From positions 38,485-102,484 of the forward strand of contig NZ_FOGL01000006.1 in assembly GCF_900111195.1 (NCBI RefSeq): a DNA stretch of 64,000 nucleotides. The letters are read 5' to 3'. Source of the stretch: Gracilibacillus ureilyticus (GTDB lineage Bacteria; Bacillota; Bacilli; Bacillales; Amphibacillaceae). Shown one piece after another: positions 44,825 to 54,122 of the stretch (positions within the stretch are counted from its first letter, which is position 1; each line of letters opens with the position of its first letter). The notes under the pieces were generated by a model. That model worked only from the letters and a program-made list of their open reading frames with translations, had not been told where the DNA came from and searched no databases. A program made the translations under genes and the position numbers.

Positions 44825-45862
44825 ATGAACAAGCTTAAAATGTTGATGCTAGTTTTAATAGCTATCCTGACAGTAGGTCTATTAGCTGCATGCGGAAGTG
44901 AAGAAGAGACAAACAGCGAAGATGCCAATGCAAGCGAAGGCGAGAACACAACAGAAGATTCAGGAGAAGAGGAAGCAGCTGATACTAATGAAGAAGAAAA
45001 TACAGAGGCTTCAGAGGAATTAGAAGGAAGTGTTGTAATTGATGGATCAGGAACTGTTTATCCATTAATGGCAAAATTAGCAGAAGAATATATGGTGAAT
45101 GAACAACCAAACGTATCTGTTGAGGTTGGCCGTGCTGGTACTAGTGCAGGTTTCGAGAAATTCCTTGTTGAAGATGGAACAGATTTTAATGACGCATCAC
45201 GTCTGATTAAAGATGAAGAGAAAGCAAAAGCAGAAGAGCTAGGAATTGAAGTGAAAGAAATGAAAGTAGCTTTAGATGGTTTAACAATCGTAATTAACCC
45301 GGAAAATGACTGGGCAACAGAATTAACTGCTGAGCAGGTTACCGATATTTTCTTAGGTAATGTTACAAAATGGTCTGATATTAATCCGGACTGGCCTGGT
45401 GAAGAAATTCAGACTTATGGTCCTAACGAAAACCATGGTACTTATGAGTTCTTCTACGAAAGTATCCTTGAGGAACAAGATCTTGTAGGAACTATTGACC
45501 TTCAACAGGAGTACTCTACTTTAGTAACTTTAGTAGCAGAAGATAAAAATGCAATTGGGTTCTTTGGTTTCGGTTATTATGACAATAACAAAGATAAAGT
45601 AAGTGCTGTAGGAATTGACTTCGGTGAAGGTGCAGTTGTTCCATCACTAGATACAATTGGTGAAGAAGGTCCATATGCTGATTATACTCGTCCAGTATTC
45701 ACATACTTAAATGTGAACAACGCAAAAGAAAAACCACAAGTTTATGACTATGCTGTGTATGTAGCAGAAAGTGTAAATGACTATGCAGGGGAAACTGGAT
45801 TTGCTCCACTTCCGGATGAAGAATTACAGGCACAACTGGAAGAGATTAAAGCTATTAAATAA
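44825..45862 (+). CDS. pstS: Phosphate-binding lipoprotein PstS
   Basis: A 345-residue receptor. Lipoprotein signal with Cys23 (LLAAC), an acidic linker to about 65, then the phosphate-binding fold: VIDGSGTVYPLMAKLAEEY, GRAGTSAGFEKFL, FNDASRLI and a C-terminal FTYLNVNN. The phosphate-contacting Ser and Asp motifs are present. AGGGGGA before the ATG. First gene of pstSCAB-phoU, with a hairpin after it. Confidence 0.96.
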   Translation: MNKLKMLMLVLIAILTVGLLAACGSEEETNSEDANASEGENTTEDSGEEEAADTNEEENTEASEELEGSVVIDGSGTVYPLMAKLAEEYMVNEQPNVSVEVGRAGTSAGFEKFLVEDGTDFNDASRLIKDEEKAKAEELGIEVKEMKVALDGLTIVINPENDWATELTAEQVTDIFLGNVTKWSDINPDWPGEEIQTYGPNENHGTYEFFYESILEEQDLVGTIDLQQEYSTLVTLVAEDKNAIGFFGFGYYDNNKDKVSAVGIDFGEGAVVPSLDTIGEEGPYADYTRPVFTYLNVNNAKEKPQVYDYAVYVAESVNDYAGETGFAPLPDEELQAQLEEIKAIK

Positions 45863-45888
45863 AACTTAGATCTTAAAATATTTATTCA

Positions 45889-45930
45889 CTCAGTAAGATG
45901 GGGGTATGATTACTCTCATCTTATTGTGAG
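45889..45930 (+). terminator. Intercistronic stem-loop between pstS and pstC
   Basis: CTCAGTAAGATG (from 45889) pairs with CATCTTATTGTGAG (45917-45930), with a small internal bulge. There is only a short T stretch, so it should attenuate rather than end transcription, giving more PstS than permease. Confidence 0.7.
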
Positions 45931-45954
45931 TTTTAAAAAGGGGTGCGCAAAGAG

Positions 45955-46917
45955 ATGGCAATAAACAGCGAAACAAATGCAAGAGCAAATAATGCTGTTA
46001 ATGTCAGTGAATTGATAGCTCAAAATAAAAAGAAGAAGAGCATTAATAACTATATAGAGAGACTAGTACCAACTTTTCTATTTTTGTTAGCATCAATAAC
46101 TGTATTAACTACTGCTGGAATACTCTACACATTAGTAAGTGAGGCTGTACATTTTTTTATGGAAGTTCCGATTTGGGATTTCTTTACAGGTACTGAATTA
46201 AAACCGCTTAGTCAGGATCCGCAATTTGGCATTTTGCCGCTTTTAAATGGTACTCTATTCTCTTCATTAATTGCCATTTTAGTAGCGGGCCCAATTGGAT
46301 TAATGTCAGCTATTTATTTAAGTGAATATGCGTCAGATCGAGTAAGAAGAGTGCTAAAACCGATGTTAGAGGTATTAGCCGGTATTCCAACGATTGTTTA
46401 CGGCTTCTTTGCTTTTACATTTGTTACACCATTAATTCGTTCAATTTGGCCAGGTGTTGAAGCAACAAATATATTAAGTCCAGGTTTAGTAATGGGAGTT
46501 ATGATTATCCCGATGATCGCTTCATTATCGGAAGATGCAATGACATCAGTTCCTAACGGTATTCGGGAAGGATCGCTAGCTATGGGAACTACAAAACTTG
46601 AAACAACTTTTAAAGTAGTCATTCCTGCAGCATTCTCAGGGATTATGGCATCTTTTGTATTAGGAATTTCCCGTGCTATTGGGGAAACAATGATTGTAAC
46701 GATTGCAAGTGGAAGTTCAAAGAATTTCACTTTTGATATTACAGAATCGATGCAAACAATGACTGCATATATTGTGGAAGTTTCAGGCGGAGAAGCTCCG
46801 GCCGGTTCCACTTTGCATTACAGTTTGTATGCAGTAGCTTTAACATTATTTGTTTTTACATTAATTATGAATTTACTTGCGAAATATGTCTCTCGTAAAT
46901 TTAGGGAGGAATATTAA
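45955..46917 (+). CDS. pstC: Phosphate ABC transporter permease PstC
   Basis: A 320-residue permease with six helices after a long soluble N-terminus. EAA loop EGSLAMGTTKLETTFKVVIP and the LAGIPTIVYGFFA and SRAIGETM segments are PstC marks. The ATG at 45955 is preferred (AAGGGGTG upstream) over GTG at 45943. Forms the channel with PstA. Confidence 0.95.
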   Translation: MAINSETNARANNAVNVSELIAQNKKKKSINNYIERLVPTFLFLLASITVLTTAGILYTLVSEAVHFFMEVPIWDFFTGTELKPLSQDPQFGILPLLNGTLFSSLIAILVAGPIGLMSAIYLSEYASDRVRRVLKPMLEVLAGIPTIVYGFFAFTFVTPLIRSIWPGVEATNILSPGLVMGVMIIPMIASLSEDAMTSVPNGIREGSLAMGTTKLETTFKVVIPAAFSGIMASFVLGISRAIGETMIVTIASGSSKNFTFDITESMQTMTAYIVEVSGGEAPAGSTLHYSLYAVALTLFVFTLIMNLLAKYVSRKFREEY

Positions 46918-47801
46918 TGGAAACCTTAGAAACACTGCATGAAAATAATAAAATGGAATCCCGTGTTCGCAAAAATAGTATTTGGAAATCAATTTTTTTC
47001 CTCTCCACTTTGTTTGGTTTAATAGTTTTAGCTGTCTTAATTTTTCGCGTAGTTTTTCAGGGTATTTCCTGGATAGATATGGACTTTATTACAGGACGAT
47101 TATCAACAACTGCTGAGAATGCCGGGATTATGGGAGCAATACTTGGTACTTTGTGGGTTATGATTGTGGTTATTCCGGTTACTCTTATTATAGGTGTTGG
47201 AACAGCTATTTATTTAGAACTATATTCAAAAAAAGGCAAAGTCCAGTCTATGATTGAGACGAATATTGCTAACTTAGCTGGTGTACCCTCCATTGTATAT
47301 GGTTTGCTCGGGTTAACTGTATTTGTAAGGCTGATGGATTTCGGTAATGTAGTGCTGGCAGGGGGGCTTACACTGGCTTTACTGGTATTACCTATTCTGA
47401 TTGTATCATCACAGGAAGCATTGCGCGCAGTACCTGGCTTTTTGGCTGAGGCATCTTACGGGATGGGCGCAACAAAATGGCAAACTATAAGAAGGATTAT
47501 ACTACCTGCTGCTTTACCTAGTATTTTAACAGGTTCGATATTGTCCCTGTCACGCGCAATTGGAGAAACAGCACCGCTAACGGTGATTGGAATCCCGGCA
47601 TTATTAATACCTTTTCCGGGTGGTTTGTTCGATACGTTTACAGCATTACCTATGCAGATTTACTATTGGACAATTGATTCATCATTAGTTGCTGAATATG
47701 CCAATTTAGCAGCAGCAACAATAATTGTCCTGCTATTAATCTTGTTCCTGTTAAATTCAGTGGCCATTTTTATACGGAATAAATACCAGCAAAGATACTA
47801 A
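46917..47801 (+). CDS. pstA: Phosphate ABC transporter permease PstA
   Basis: A 294-residue permease with six helices. EAA loop EASYGMGATKWQTIRRIILP, plus LAGVPSIVYGLLG and SRAIGETAPLTVIG. Its ATG overlaps the pstC stop by one base, so the two are translated together. Confidence 0.95.
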   Translation: METLETLHENNKMESRVRKNSIWKSIFFLSTLFGLIVLAVLIFRVVFQGISWIDMDFITGRLSTTAENAGIMGAILGTLWVMIVVIPVTLIIGVGTAIYLELYSKKGKVQSMIETNIANLAGVPSIVYGLLGLTVFVRLMDFGNVVLAGGLTLALLVLPILIVSSQEALRAVPGFLAEASYGMGATKWQTIRRIILPAALPSILTGSILSLSRAIGETAPLTVIGIPALLIPFPGGLFDTFTALPMQIYYWTIDSSLVAEYANLAAATIIVLLLILFLLNSVAIFIRNKYQQRY

Positions 47802-47840
47802 TATAAAAAACTAAGAATCATAGTTAAGGGGTGGAAAAAC

Positions 47841-48692
47841 ATGAGTGTTATTACAGAAAACAGAATAAATATCGACGTAAAAACAAATGATGTTAATGAG
47901 AGAAAAGCAGTAAATACCAATGTACAGAAGAAAGACCGCAGTATAATCTATGACACGAAAAATCTTAATTTGTGGTATTCACAGTCACATGCACTTAAAG
48001 ATATTAATCTGGAAATCTTAAGGAATGAAGTTACGGCAATAATTGGACCATCAGGTTGTGGGAAATCAACTTATCTTAAAACATTAAATCGAATGGTAGA
48101 GCTTGTACCAGGAGTTAGTACAACCGGTTCAATTGCTTATAATGGCAATAATATATTGTCCAAGTCCATCCATGTAGAAGATTTAAGAACAAAAGTAGGG
48201 ATGGTATTTCAGAAGCCTAATCCTTTTCCAAAATCAATCTATGAAAATGTAGCATATGGACCTAGAGTTCATGGAATAAAAAAGAAAGCCGTACTGGATG
48301 AAATTGTGGAAAAAAGTTTGCGGGGTGCAGCGATTTGGGATGAAGTTAAGGATCGCCTCAACCAGAATGCGTACGGTCTATCGGGAGGACAGCAGCAAAG
48401 AATCTGTATTGCCCGCTGTCTTGCAATTGAGCCAGACGTTATTTTAATGGATGAGCCAACTTCAGCGTTAGACCCGATTTCTACATTAAAAGTGGAAGAG
48501 CTGATTAAGGAATTAAAACAAAAATATACAATTATTATTGTAACTCATAATATGCAGCAGGCTGCTCGTATATCCGATAAAACTGTATTTATGTTGAATG
48601 GAGAAGTCATTGAGTTTTCAGAAACAGACCAGCTTTTTTCAAATCCCAAAGATAAAAGAACGGAAGACTATATTACGGGACGTTTCGGATAG
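47841..48692 (+). CDS. pstB: Phosphate ABC transporter ATPase PstB
   Basis: A 283-residue ATPase. Walker [10 protein letters not shown] followed by YLKTLNRM, Q-loop [20 protein letters not shown], signature LSGGQQQR, Walker [16 protein letters not shown] and switch VTHNMQQA. About 25 extra N-terminal residues precede the usual PstB start. AGGGGTGG before the ATG. Confidence 0.96.
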   Translation: MSVITENRINIDVKTNDVNERKAVNTNVQKKDRSIIYDTKNLNLWYSQSHALKDINLEILRNEVTAIIGPSGCGKSTYLKTLNRMVELVPGVSTTGSIAYNGNNILSKSIHVEDLRTKVGMVFQKPNPFPKSIYENVAYGPRVHGIKKKAVLDEIVEKSLRGAAIWDEVKDRLNQNAYGLSGGQQQRICIARCLAIEPDVILMDEPTSALDPISTLKVEELIKELKQKYTIIIVTHNMQQAARISDKTVFMLNGEVIEFSETDQLFSNPKDKRTEDYITGRFG

Positions 48693-48778
48693 ATGAGTAA
48701 GAGAGTTGTAAAATTCGTATAATAATTTATCTTCCCGCATAGAAATTAGTAGTAATAACGTTTGAGAGGAAGTGCAGG

Positions 48779-49438
48779 ATGGTCGGCAGAGAAAGTTTCC
48801 AGGGAGAATTACAACAGGTAGAACAATTAATTATAAGACTCGCAAAGAAAACGAAAGAGCAACTAACACTTGCTGTTGAATCATTGTACGATTCTGATGT
48901 GGAAAAGGCGGAACTAGTGATACAAAATGACGTGGATTTAGACAAGTTAGATTTGAAAATTAATGAAGAAGCTATTGTATTAATTGCCAGACAACAGCCG
49001 GTTGCAACAGATTTAAGGCGGTTAGTTGTTGCAATCAGGATATCTACTGATCTGGAAAGAATGGCTGATAATGCCAAGAATATAGCGAAATCAACTGTTC
49101 GCTTAGGCAAGGATCATGGCATGACAGTACATCCTTCCATAAAAGAAATGAAAAAAATCGCTATAGAAATGATTGATCTTGCTATAAAAGCATATGAAAA
49201 TGAGGACATATCTTTAGCAAGAAAGCTCTCTGAGTTTGATGACATGGTTGACCATATGTATTCGACAATGCTTAGAGAATTATTAGAAGAAACTGCTACA
49301 GAGCCTCAAAAAATCCAGCATATTATGCAAATGGCTTTCAGTGGCAGATATGTTGAGCGGATTGGAGATCATGCAACAAATATTGGTGAGGATGTTACTT
49401 TCCTGGTTAAAGGTGAATCTCTCGATTTAAACTATTAA
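48779..49438 (+). CDS. phoU: Phosphate signalling protein PhoU
   Basis: A 219-residue all-helical protein with two PhoU repeats. The metal-binding E/D-x3-D patterns appear in DLERMADNAKNIA and YVERIGDHATNIGED. It links the Pst transporter to the PhoR-PhoP two-component system and damps phosphate uptake. AGAGGAAG upstream of the ATG; terminator directly after. Confidence 0.95.
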   Translation: MVGRESFQGELQQVEQLIIRLAKKTKEQLTLAVESLYDSDVEKAELVIQNDVDLDKLDLKINEEAIVLIARQQPVATDLRRLVVAIRISTDLERMADNAKNIAKSTVRLGKDHGMTVHPSIKEMKKIAIEMIDLAIKAYENEDISLARKLSEFDDMVDHMYSTMLRELLEETATEPQKIQHIMQMAFSGRYVERIGDHATNIGEDVTFLVKGESLDLNY

Positions 49439-49457
49439 TACGCTCATAATATAAATG

Positions 49458-49510
49458 AAAAACCTGAACCAAATTCGGATGTTTATCATCGAATTGGTTC
49501 AGGTTTTTTT
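49458..49510 (+). terminator. Terminator of the pst operon
   Basis: An 18-20 bp stem (49458-49477 with 49490-49507) and T run. The rest of the 331-bp gap to the next gene holds the PhoP promoter; between about 49511 and 49665 nothing is recognised. Confidence 0.92.
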
Positions 49511-49700
49511 ATGTTCAGATATGTTTCAAAATCATACATTTCTAATGGTTTGTTTTTAATGTTCTATGGTTGTCGATAAATAACAAGTTACTTCATTTCA
49601 CCAAGTACCTCGCTTAAAATGCTGCGATGATAAAAGGACACAGTGGCAAGATTATAACATAGCATATCATTTACAAAAAGTAAATATTGTAAATCGTTTT

Positions 49701-49743
49701 TATACATTAAATTAACAGTTAGTTAACAGTGGTTTGTTATGAT
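49701..49743 (+). promoter_or_regulatory. PhoP box and promoter of the second Ugp-like operon
   Basis: TATACA (49701), TTAACA (49712) and TTAACA (49723) lie at exact 11-bp spacing. The last ends 9 bp before TATGAT (49738-49743), the same spacing and -10 sequence as the pst promoter. A fourth, more upstream hexamer is not clear. It predicts PhoP activation under phosphate limitation. Confidence 0.82.
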
Positions 49744-49769
49744 CTCAATATAAAGAAGGAGGTAAGTGA

Positions 49770-50876
49770 ATGGATGTCCGCATTGAAAATGTAACAATGG
49801 AGTTTCAGAATACTGTTGCCGTTAACAGCTTGTCCACTACAATCCGTAACGGAGAGATGGTCTCACTTCTTGGGCCGAGCGGCTGTGGGAAAAGTACAAC
49901 ATTAATGTTACTGGCAGGTTTGTATAAACCAACCTGTGGAAATATATATTTCGGTGAAAAGAACGTAACTAATATAGATGCTGAGAAAAGAGAGATTGGT
50001 ATGGTTTTTCAGAATTACGCATTATACCCACATCTTTCTGTTTTGAAAAATATAATGTTTCCACTAAGGATGCAAAAGGTTCCCAAAAGAGAAGCAAAAG
50101 ATAGAGCCATGGAAATGGCTAGACTAGTTCAGATCGGTCATCTGGTTGACCGGAAGCCCGGACAGCTATCAGGGGGACAGCAGCAGAGAGTGGCAATTGC
50201 GAGAGCATTGGTGAAAAAACCTAATTTATTATTACTTGATGAACCTCTGTCCAATCTGGATGCAAGGCTTAGACTTGAAATGAGAGAAGAGATTAGAAGA
50301 ATTCAGCAGGAAGTGGGTATTACGGCAATCTTCGTCACACATGATCAAGAGGAAGCATTGAGCATATCTGACAGGGTAATGTTGATGAAAGACGGTGTAT
50401 TGCAGCAGGATAGTATCCCTCAGGAGATGTACAGGAAGCCAATTAATTCTTTTGCAGCTGCTTTTATAGGCAATCCGCCAATTAACTTTCTGCTGGCAAG
50501 AAAGACCGAACAGGCAGGAAATTATGAGCTTGTGAACAGTTCGCAAATAATCAAGCTGCCTGGGTATTTAAATCAACAGAAGATCCAAATAGGCTTACGT
50601 CCTGAGAATTTATTTTTAACAGATAAAGACAATGCCTTATTGACTGGTGAAGTTATTCATTTAGAGACAATAGGCAGGGACACGCTAATCAGAGTACAAA
50701 TAGAGGATGTTACGATCAGAGCGCTAATTGACCCATCAATACCAATTAATGTAGGAGATCAGTGCCACCTGGGAATTGAACAGGATCATGTGCATTATTT
50801 TGATACAGAAAATGGATCAAACCTTGAGAGGGGCAATTCTTATGATGGACAAGCCAACATGGAACAGTACGCTTAA
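49770..50876 (+). CDS. ABC importer ATP-binding protein, UgpC-like, Pho-controlled operon
   Basis: A 368-residue CUT1-type ATPase. Walker [10 protein letters not shown] (35-43), signature LSGGQQQR, Walker B LLLLDEPLSNLD, switch VTHDQEEA, and C-terminal OB-fold domain with IGLRPENLF. A paralogue of the ATPase at 26806, but differing throughout. AAGGAGGTAAG before the ATG. First gene after the PhoP box, so the imported solute is probably a phosphorus source. Confidence 0.9.
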   Translation: MDVRIENVTMEFQNTVAVNSLSTTIRNGEMVSLLGPSGCGKSTTLMLLAGLYKPTCGNIYFGEKNVTNIDAEKREIGMVFQNYALYPHLSVLKNIMFPLRMQKVPKREAKDRAMEMARLVQIGHLVDRKPGQLSGGQQQRVAIARALVKKPNLLLLDEPLSNLDARLRLEMREEIRRIQQEVGITAIFVTHDQEEALSISDRVMLMKDGVLQQDSIPQEMYRKPINSFAAAFIGNPPINFLLARKTEQAGNYELVNSSQIIKLPGYLNQQKIQIGLRPENLFLTDKDNALLTGEVIHLETIGRDTLIRVQIEDVTIRALIDPSIPINVGDQCHLGIEQDHVHYFDTENGSNLERGNSYDGQANMEQYA

Positions 50877-51735
50877 GGCATTCCTTTATTTATTGCCAGC
50901 GCTTCTAATTTTAATTGTTTTTAATATTTATCCGATAATTAAATCCTTTTTAATGAGTTTTTATACAGAATATGACTTTTATAATGACATCGTTTATAAA
51001 TACGGACTAAGTAACTTTAGTGATATTTTAAATGACCCAAATTTTATTAAAGCTGTAATAAATACAACTGTCTTTGTCATCGGTGTTGTTCCGATCTCCA
51101 TTATCACATCATTGGCAATCGCCGTTATGCTTAATTCGAAAGTTAAAGGTTTAAGTTTTTTCAGGACAATTTACTTCCTGCCGTTTGTTACTTCAGTTGT
51201 TGCTGTTGCTATCGTGTGGAGTTGGATTTTCCATTCTGATTATGGCCTGCTGAACTATTTTCTAGGATGGTTCGGCATTGATCCAATTCAGTGGCTGACA
51301 GATCCGACATATTCCATGCCTGCACTAATTATTCTAAGTGTATGGAAGGGACTCGGATTTAATATCATTATTTTTCTGGCAGGTTTGCAGAATATTAACA
51401 GGCAATACTATCTTGCGGCACAAGTTGATGGAGCATCGGCATGGCACCGCTTTTTGTCTGTAACATTACCATTACTGTCACCAACAATGTTCTTTATATC
51501 GATTATTTCTATCATAAATGCATTTAAGGTTTTTGATGAAATATTCGCACTTTTCAATGGTACAGCAGGCCCCGCAAACAGCACGTTAACAGTAGTTTAT
51601 TATGTATATCAGAAGTTTTATGAGGAATGGGAGTTCGGTTTAGCTTCTGCTGCTGCCTTTGTGCTGTTCATAATAGTGTTTCTTTTTACATTAATTCAAT
51701 TGAGTCTTGGAAAGAAATTTGTACATTATCAATAA
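50842..51735 (+). CDS. ABC importer permease, UgpA-like, Pho-controlled operon
   Basis: A 297-residue permease with six helices and EAA-type loop AAQVDGASAWHRFLSVTLP. ATG at 50842 is chosen because GAGAGGGG lies 9 bases upstream; it overlaps the ATPase gene by 35 bases. First half of the membrane channel. Confidence 0.88.
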   Translation: MMDKPTWNSTLKAFLYLLPALLILIVFNIYPIIKSFLMSFYTEYDFYNDIVYKYGLSNFSDILNDPNFIKAVINTTVFVIGVVPISIITSLAIAVMLNSKVKGLSFFRTIYFLPFVTSVVAVAIVWSWIFHSDYGLLNYFLGWFGIDPIQWLTDPTYSMPALIILSVWKGLGFNIIIFLAGLQNINRQYYLAAQVDGASAWHRFLSVTLPLLSPTMFFISIISIINAFKVFDEIFALFNGTAGPANSTLTVVYYVYQKFYEEWEFGLASAAAFVLFIIVFLFTLIQLSLGKKFVHYQ

Positions 51736-51751
51736 TGGGAGGTTAGGAATT

Positions 51752-52576
51752 TTGGTCAGATCAGCTTTATCACGCACAACTGTTTATATTTTATTATCAC
51801 TAGGTGCTGTTTTGATGCTCCTCCCATTTGTTTGGATGATAAGTACATCACTAAAAGCACCGAATGAAGTAATGGCAATGCCGCCAGTTTGGGTACCGAC
51901 AGAATGGAAGTTTGAGAATTTCACAGAAGCAATGAAAGTAGCACCTTTTGACCGTTACTTTATTAATAGTGTCATTGTTACACTCGTTAGTACAATAGGT
52001 GAATTATTAACAACCATTCTGGCAGCCTACGCTTTTTCCAGACTGAATTTTTACGGAAGAGATATCGTATTTGCTATTTTGCTAGGTACAATGATGGTTC
52101 CAAGTGAAGTCCTGTTAATACCAAACTTTGTAACATTATCTAACCTCGGCTGGGTTGATACATATAGTGCACTCATTGTCCCATGGACAGCAAGTGTTTT
52201 CGCTATTTTCTTATTACGTCAGTATTTCTTAGGGATACCAAAGGAGTTGTCATTTGCGGCGAAAGTAGATGGCTGCAGTGAATTCAAGTTTCTCTGGTAT
52301 GTCATGGCACCATTAGCTAAACCTGCATTAATTACAGTTGCATTATTAAAGGTGATCAATAGTTGGAATGCATTTTTATGGCCAATCATTGTAACGAACT
52401 CTCAGGAATTACGTACTCTTCCTGTTGGTTTGTCCGCATTCACGACAGAAGCTGGGATAAAGTATGAATTATTGATGGCTGCATCTTCGATGGTTATTTT
52501 CCCGATGCTTATACTATTTTTCATCATGCAAAAATACATTGTAGCAGGCGTAGCAAGGACAGGCTTAAAAGGATGA
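51752..52576 (+). CDS. ABC importer permease, UgpE-like, Pho-controlled operon
   Basis: A 274-residue permease with six helices and EAA loop AAKVDGCSEFKFLWYVMAP. TTG start at 51752 with GGGAGGTTAGGA upstream. Pairs with the UgpA-like permease. Confidence 0.88.
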   Translation: MVRSALSRTTVYILLSLGAVLMLLPFVWMISTSLKAPNEVMAMPPVWVPTEWKFENFTEAMKVAPFDRYFINSVIVTLVSTIGELLTTILAAYAFSRLNFYGRDIVFAILLGTMMVPSEVLLIPNFVTLSNLGWVDTYSALIVPWTASVFAIFLLRQYFLGIPKELSFAAKVDGCSEFKFLWYVMAPLAKPALITVALLKVINSWNAFLWPIIVTNSQELRTLPVGLSAFTTEAGIKYELLMAASSMVIFPMLILFFIMQKYIVAGVARTGLKG

Positions 52577-52700
52577 AATTTATTACCAGTGCTACTGATC
52601 AAAAATCTCACTTTATAGGAGGTGATATTTTCGTAAAGAAGTATGATTTATCATTTTCACTGATTTATTCAAAAATTAAAAAGTTATGGGGGAATTTGAG

Positions 52701-54047
52701 TTGAAGAAATTATCGTTACTTGGTATTGCTGGCTTATTTTTGGTATTGCTGCTTGCTGCATGTGGGGGAAATGAGGAGACGAACGAAGCGCAAGCAAATA
52801 GTGAAGATACAGAACAAGAAAATACAGAGTCTGCTGAAGAAAGTGCAGGAGAGGAAGCTTCCTCAGAACCTGTTGAGGTAGAATTTTGGCATGCAATGAG
52901 CGGTCCTCATGAAGAAGCAATCAAAGCATTTGTTGAACAATTTAATAATGAGCATGAAAATATAACAGTAAAACCGGTAAATCAGGGGAGTTATGATGAT
53001 TTAGAGCAAAAAATTATGGCTGGTGCTAAAGCGAAGTTACTGCCAACATTAGCACAAGCTGTAACTAATGTTGTACCAGAGTATATTGGAAATGACTTTA
53101 TCACTCCATTAAATGAATTTATCGAAGACGGAGAGATTGGTTTATCTGAAGAAGAATTAGCAGATTATGTAGACGTTTTTAAAGAGTCTAGCAGTTGGGA
53201 TGGAACTTATTACAGTTTACCATTCAGTAAAAGTACAAGAATTCTATTCTATAATACTGGTTTACTGGAAGAGCACGGTTTAGAAGTTCCGGAAACTTGG
53301 GAAGATATTCGTACTATTGCGGAAACAGTGACTGGGGATGGAGTAGTTGGAATGGGCTTTGAAAATTCTTATGAATCAGAATTTCAGGCACTTCTAAAAC
53401 AGTTAGGCGGAACATATATTGATGAAGCTTCCAATGAGGCGCAGTTTGCATCAGCGGAGGGAATTGAAGCAATGACAATGATAAAAGATATGATTGATGA
53501 AGGAATCGCTCGTACAGCCGGAGAAGATGATTATATGTCAAATCCATTTGGTCGCGGTGATGTGGCAATGTATATTGGTTCATCTGCAGGTATTCCGCAT
53601 GTTGCTTCAGCCGCAGAAGGGAATATTGAGTGGAGTGCAACTACTTTGCCAACTCTGGATGGTGAGGCAGCAACTACATTTGCCGGAAATGACATAGTAA
53701 TGTTTAACCAGGCGGAAGAAGCAGAACAAAAAGCGGCTTGGGAGTTTATCAAATTTTTAACAAGCCCTGAAGTGACCGCAGAATGGTCGATGAAATCCGG
53801 ATATCTGCCTGTTCGCTATTCTGCTCAGGAAACTCCTGATTATAAGACATTTGTAGAAGAGAATCCTGAATATAAAGCAGGAACAGAGCAATTTGATGCA
53901 GGTTTCTTTATAGCTCGTGTTCAAGGCGGGGATGCAGTACGTAACATCGTGCTAGAAGAAACGGAACTCATATTGTTAGGTGAAAAAACAGTAGAAGAAG
54001 GTTTGCAGAGCGCGCAAGACCGGGCTAACGAAACATTACAGAAGTAA
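52701..54047 (+). CDS. ABC importer solute-binding lipoprotein, UgpB-like, Pho-controlled operon
   Basis: A 448-residue receptor from the TTG at 52701 (GGGGGA 7 bases upstream). Lipoprotein signal LLLAAC with Cys21, acidic linker to about 50, then VEFWHAMSGPHEEAI, the UgpB-like opening, and MKSGYLPVR near the end. A short unassigned open frame with a strong GGAGGTGA site ends exactly on its start codon. A terminator-like hairpin follows. Ligand likely a glycerophosphodiester or similar phosphate ester; this is inferred. Confidence 0.88.
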   Translation: MKKLSLLGIAGLFLVLLLAACGGNEETNEAQANSEDTEQENTESAEESAGEEASSEPVEVEFWHAMSGPHEEAIKAFVEQFNNEHENITVKPVNQGSYDDLEQKIMAGAKAKLLPTLAQAVTNVVPEYIGNDFITPLNEFIEDGEIGLSEEELADYVDVFKESSSWDGTYYSLPFSKSTRILFYNTGLLEEHGLEVPETWEDIRTIAETVTGDGVVGMGFENSYESEFQALLKQLGGTYIDEASNEAQFASAEGIEAMTMIKDMIDEGIARTAGEDDYMSNPFGRGDVAMYIGSSAGIPHVASAAEGNIEWSATTLPTLDGEAATTFAGNDIVMFNQAEEAEQKAAWEFIKFLTSPEVTAEWSMKSGYLPVRYSAQETPDYKTFVEENPEYKAGTEQFDAGFFIARVQGGDAVRNIVLEETELILLGEKTVEEGLQSAQDRANETLQK

Positions 54048-54051
54048 TCGG

Positions 54052-54076
54052 AGACAGGGCTTGTCCCTGTCTTTTC
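54052..54076 (+). terminator. Hairpin terminator/attenuator after the UgpB-like gene
   Basis: An 8-bp stem (54052-54059 with 54065-54072), 5-base loop and TTTT. Just after the stop; the hydrolase 47 bp further would be reached by readthrough. Confidence 0.72.
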
Positions 54077-54122
54077 TATATTATCTAACAGAATTATATC
54101 CATATTGGCTGGAGGAGTAAAA

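Noticed and set aside
46398..46811. 137-codon open frame on the minus strand
   Set aside because: It is a shadow of pstC, which has all family motifs.
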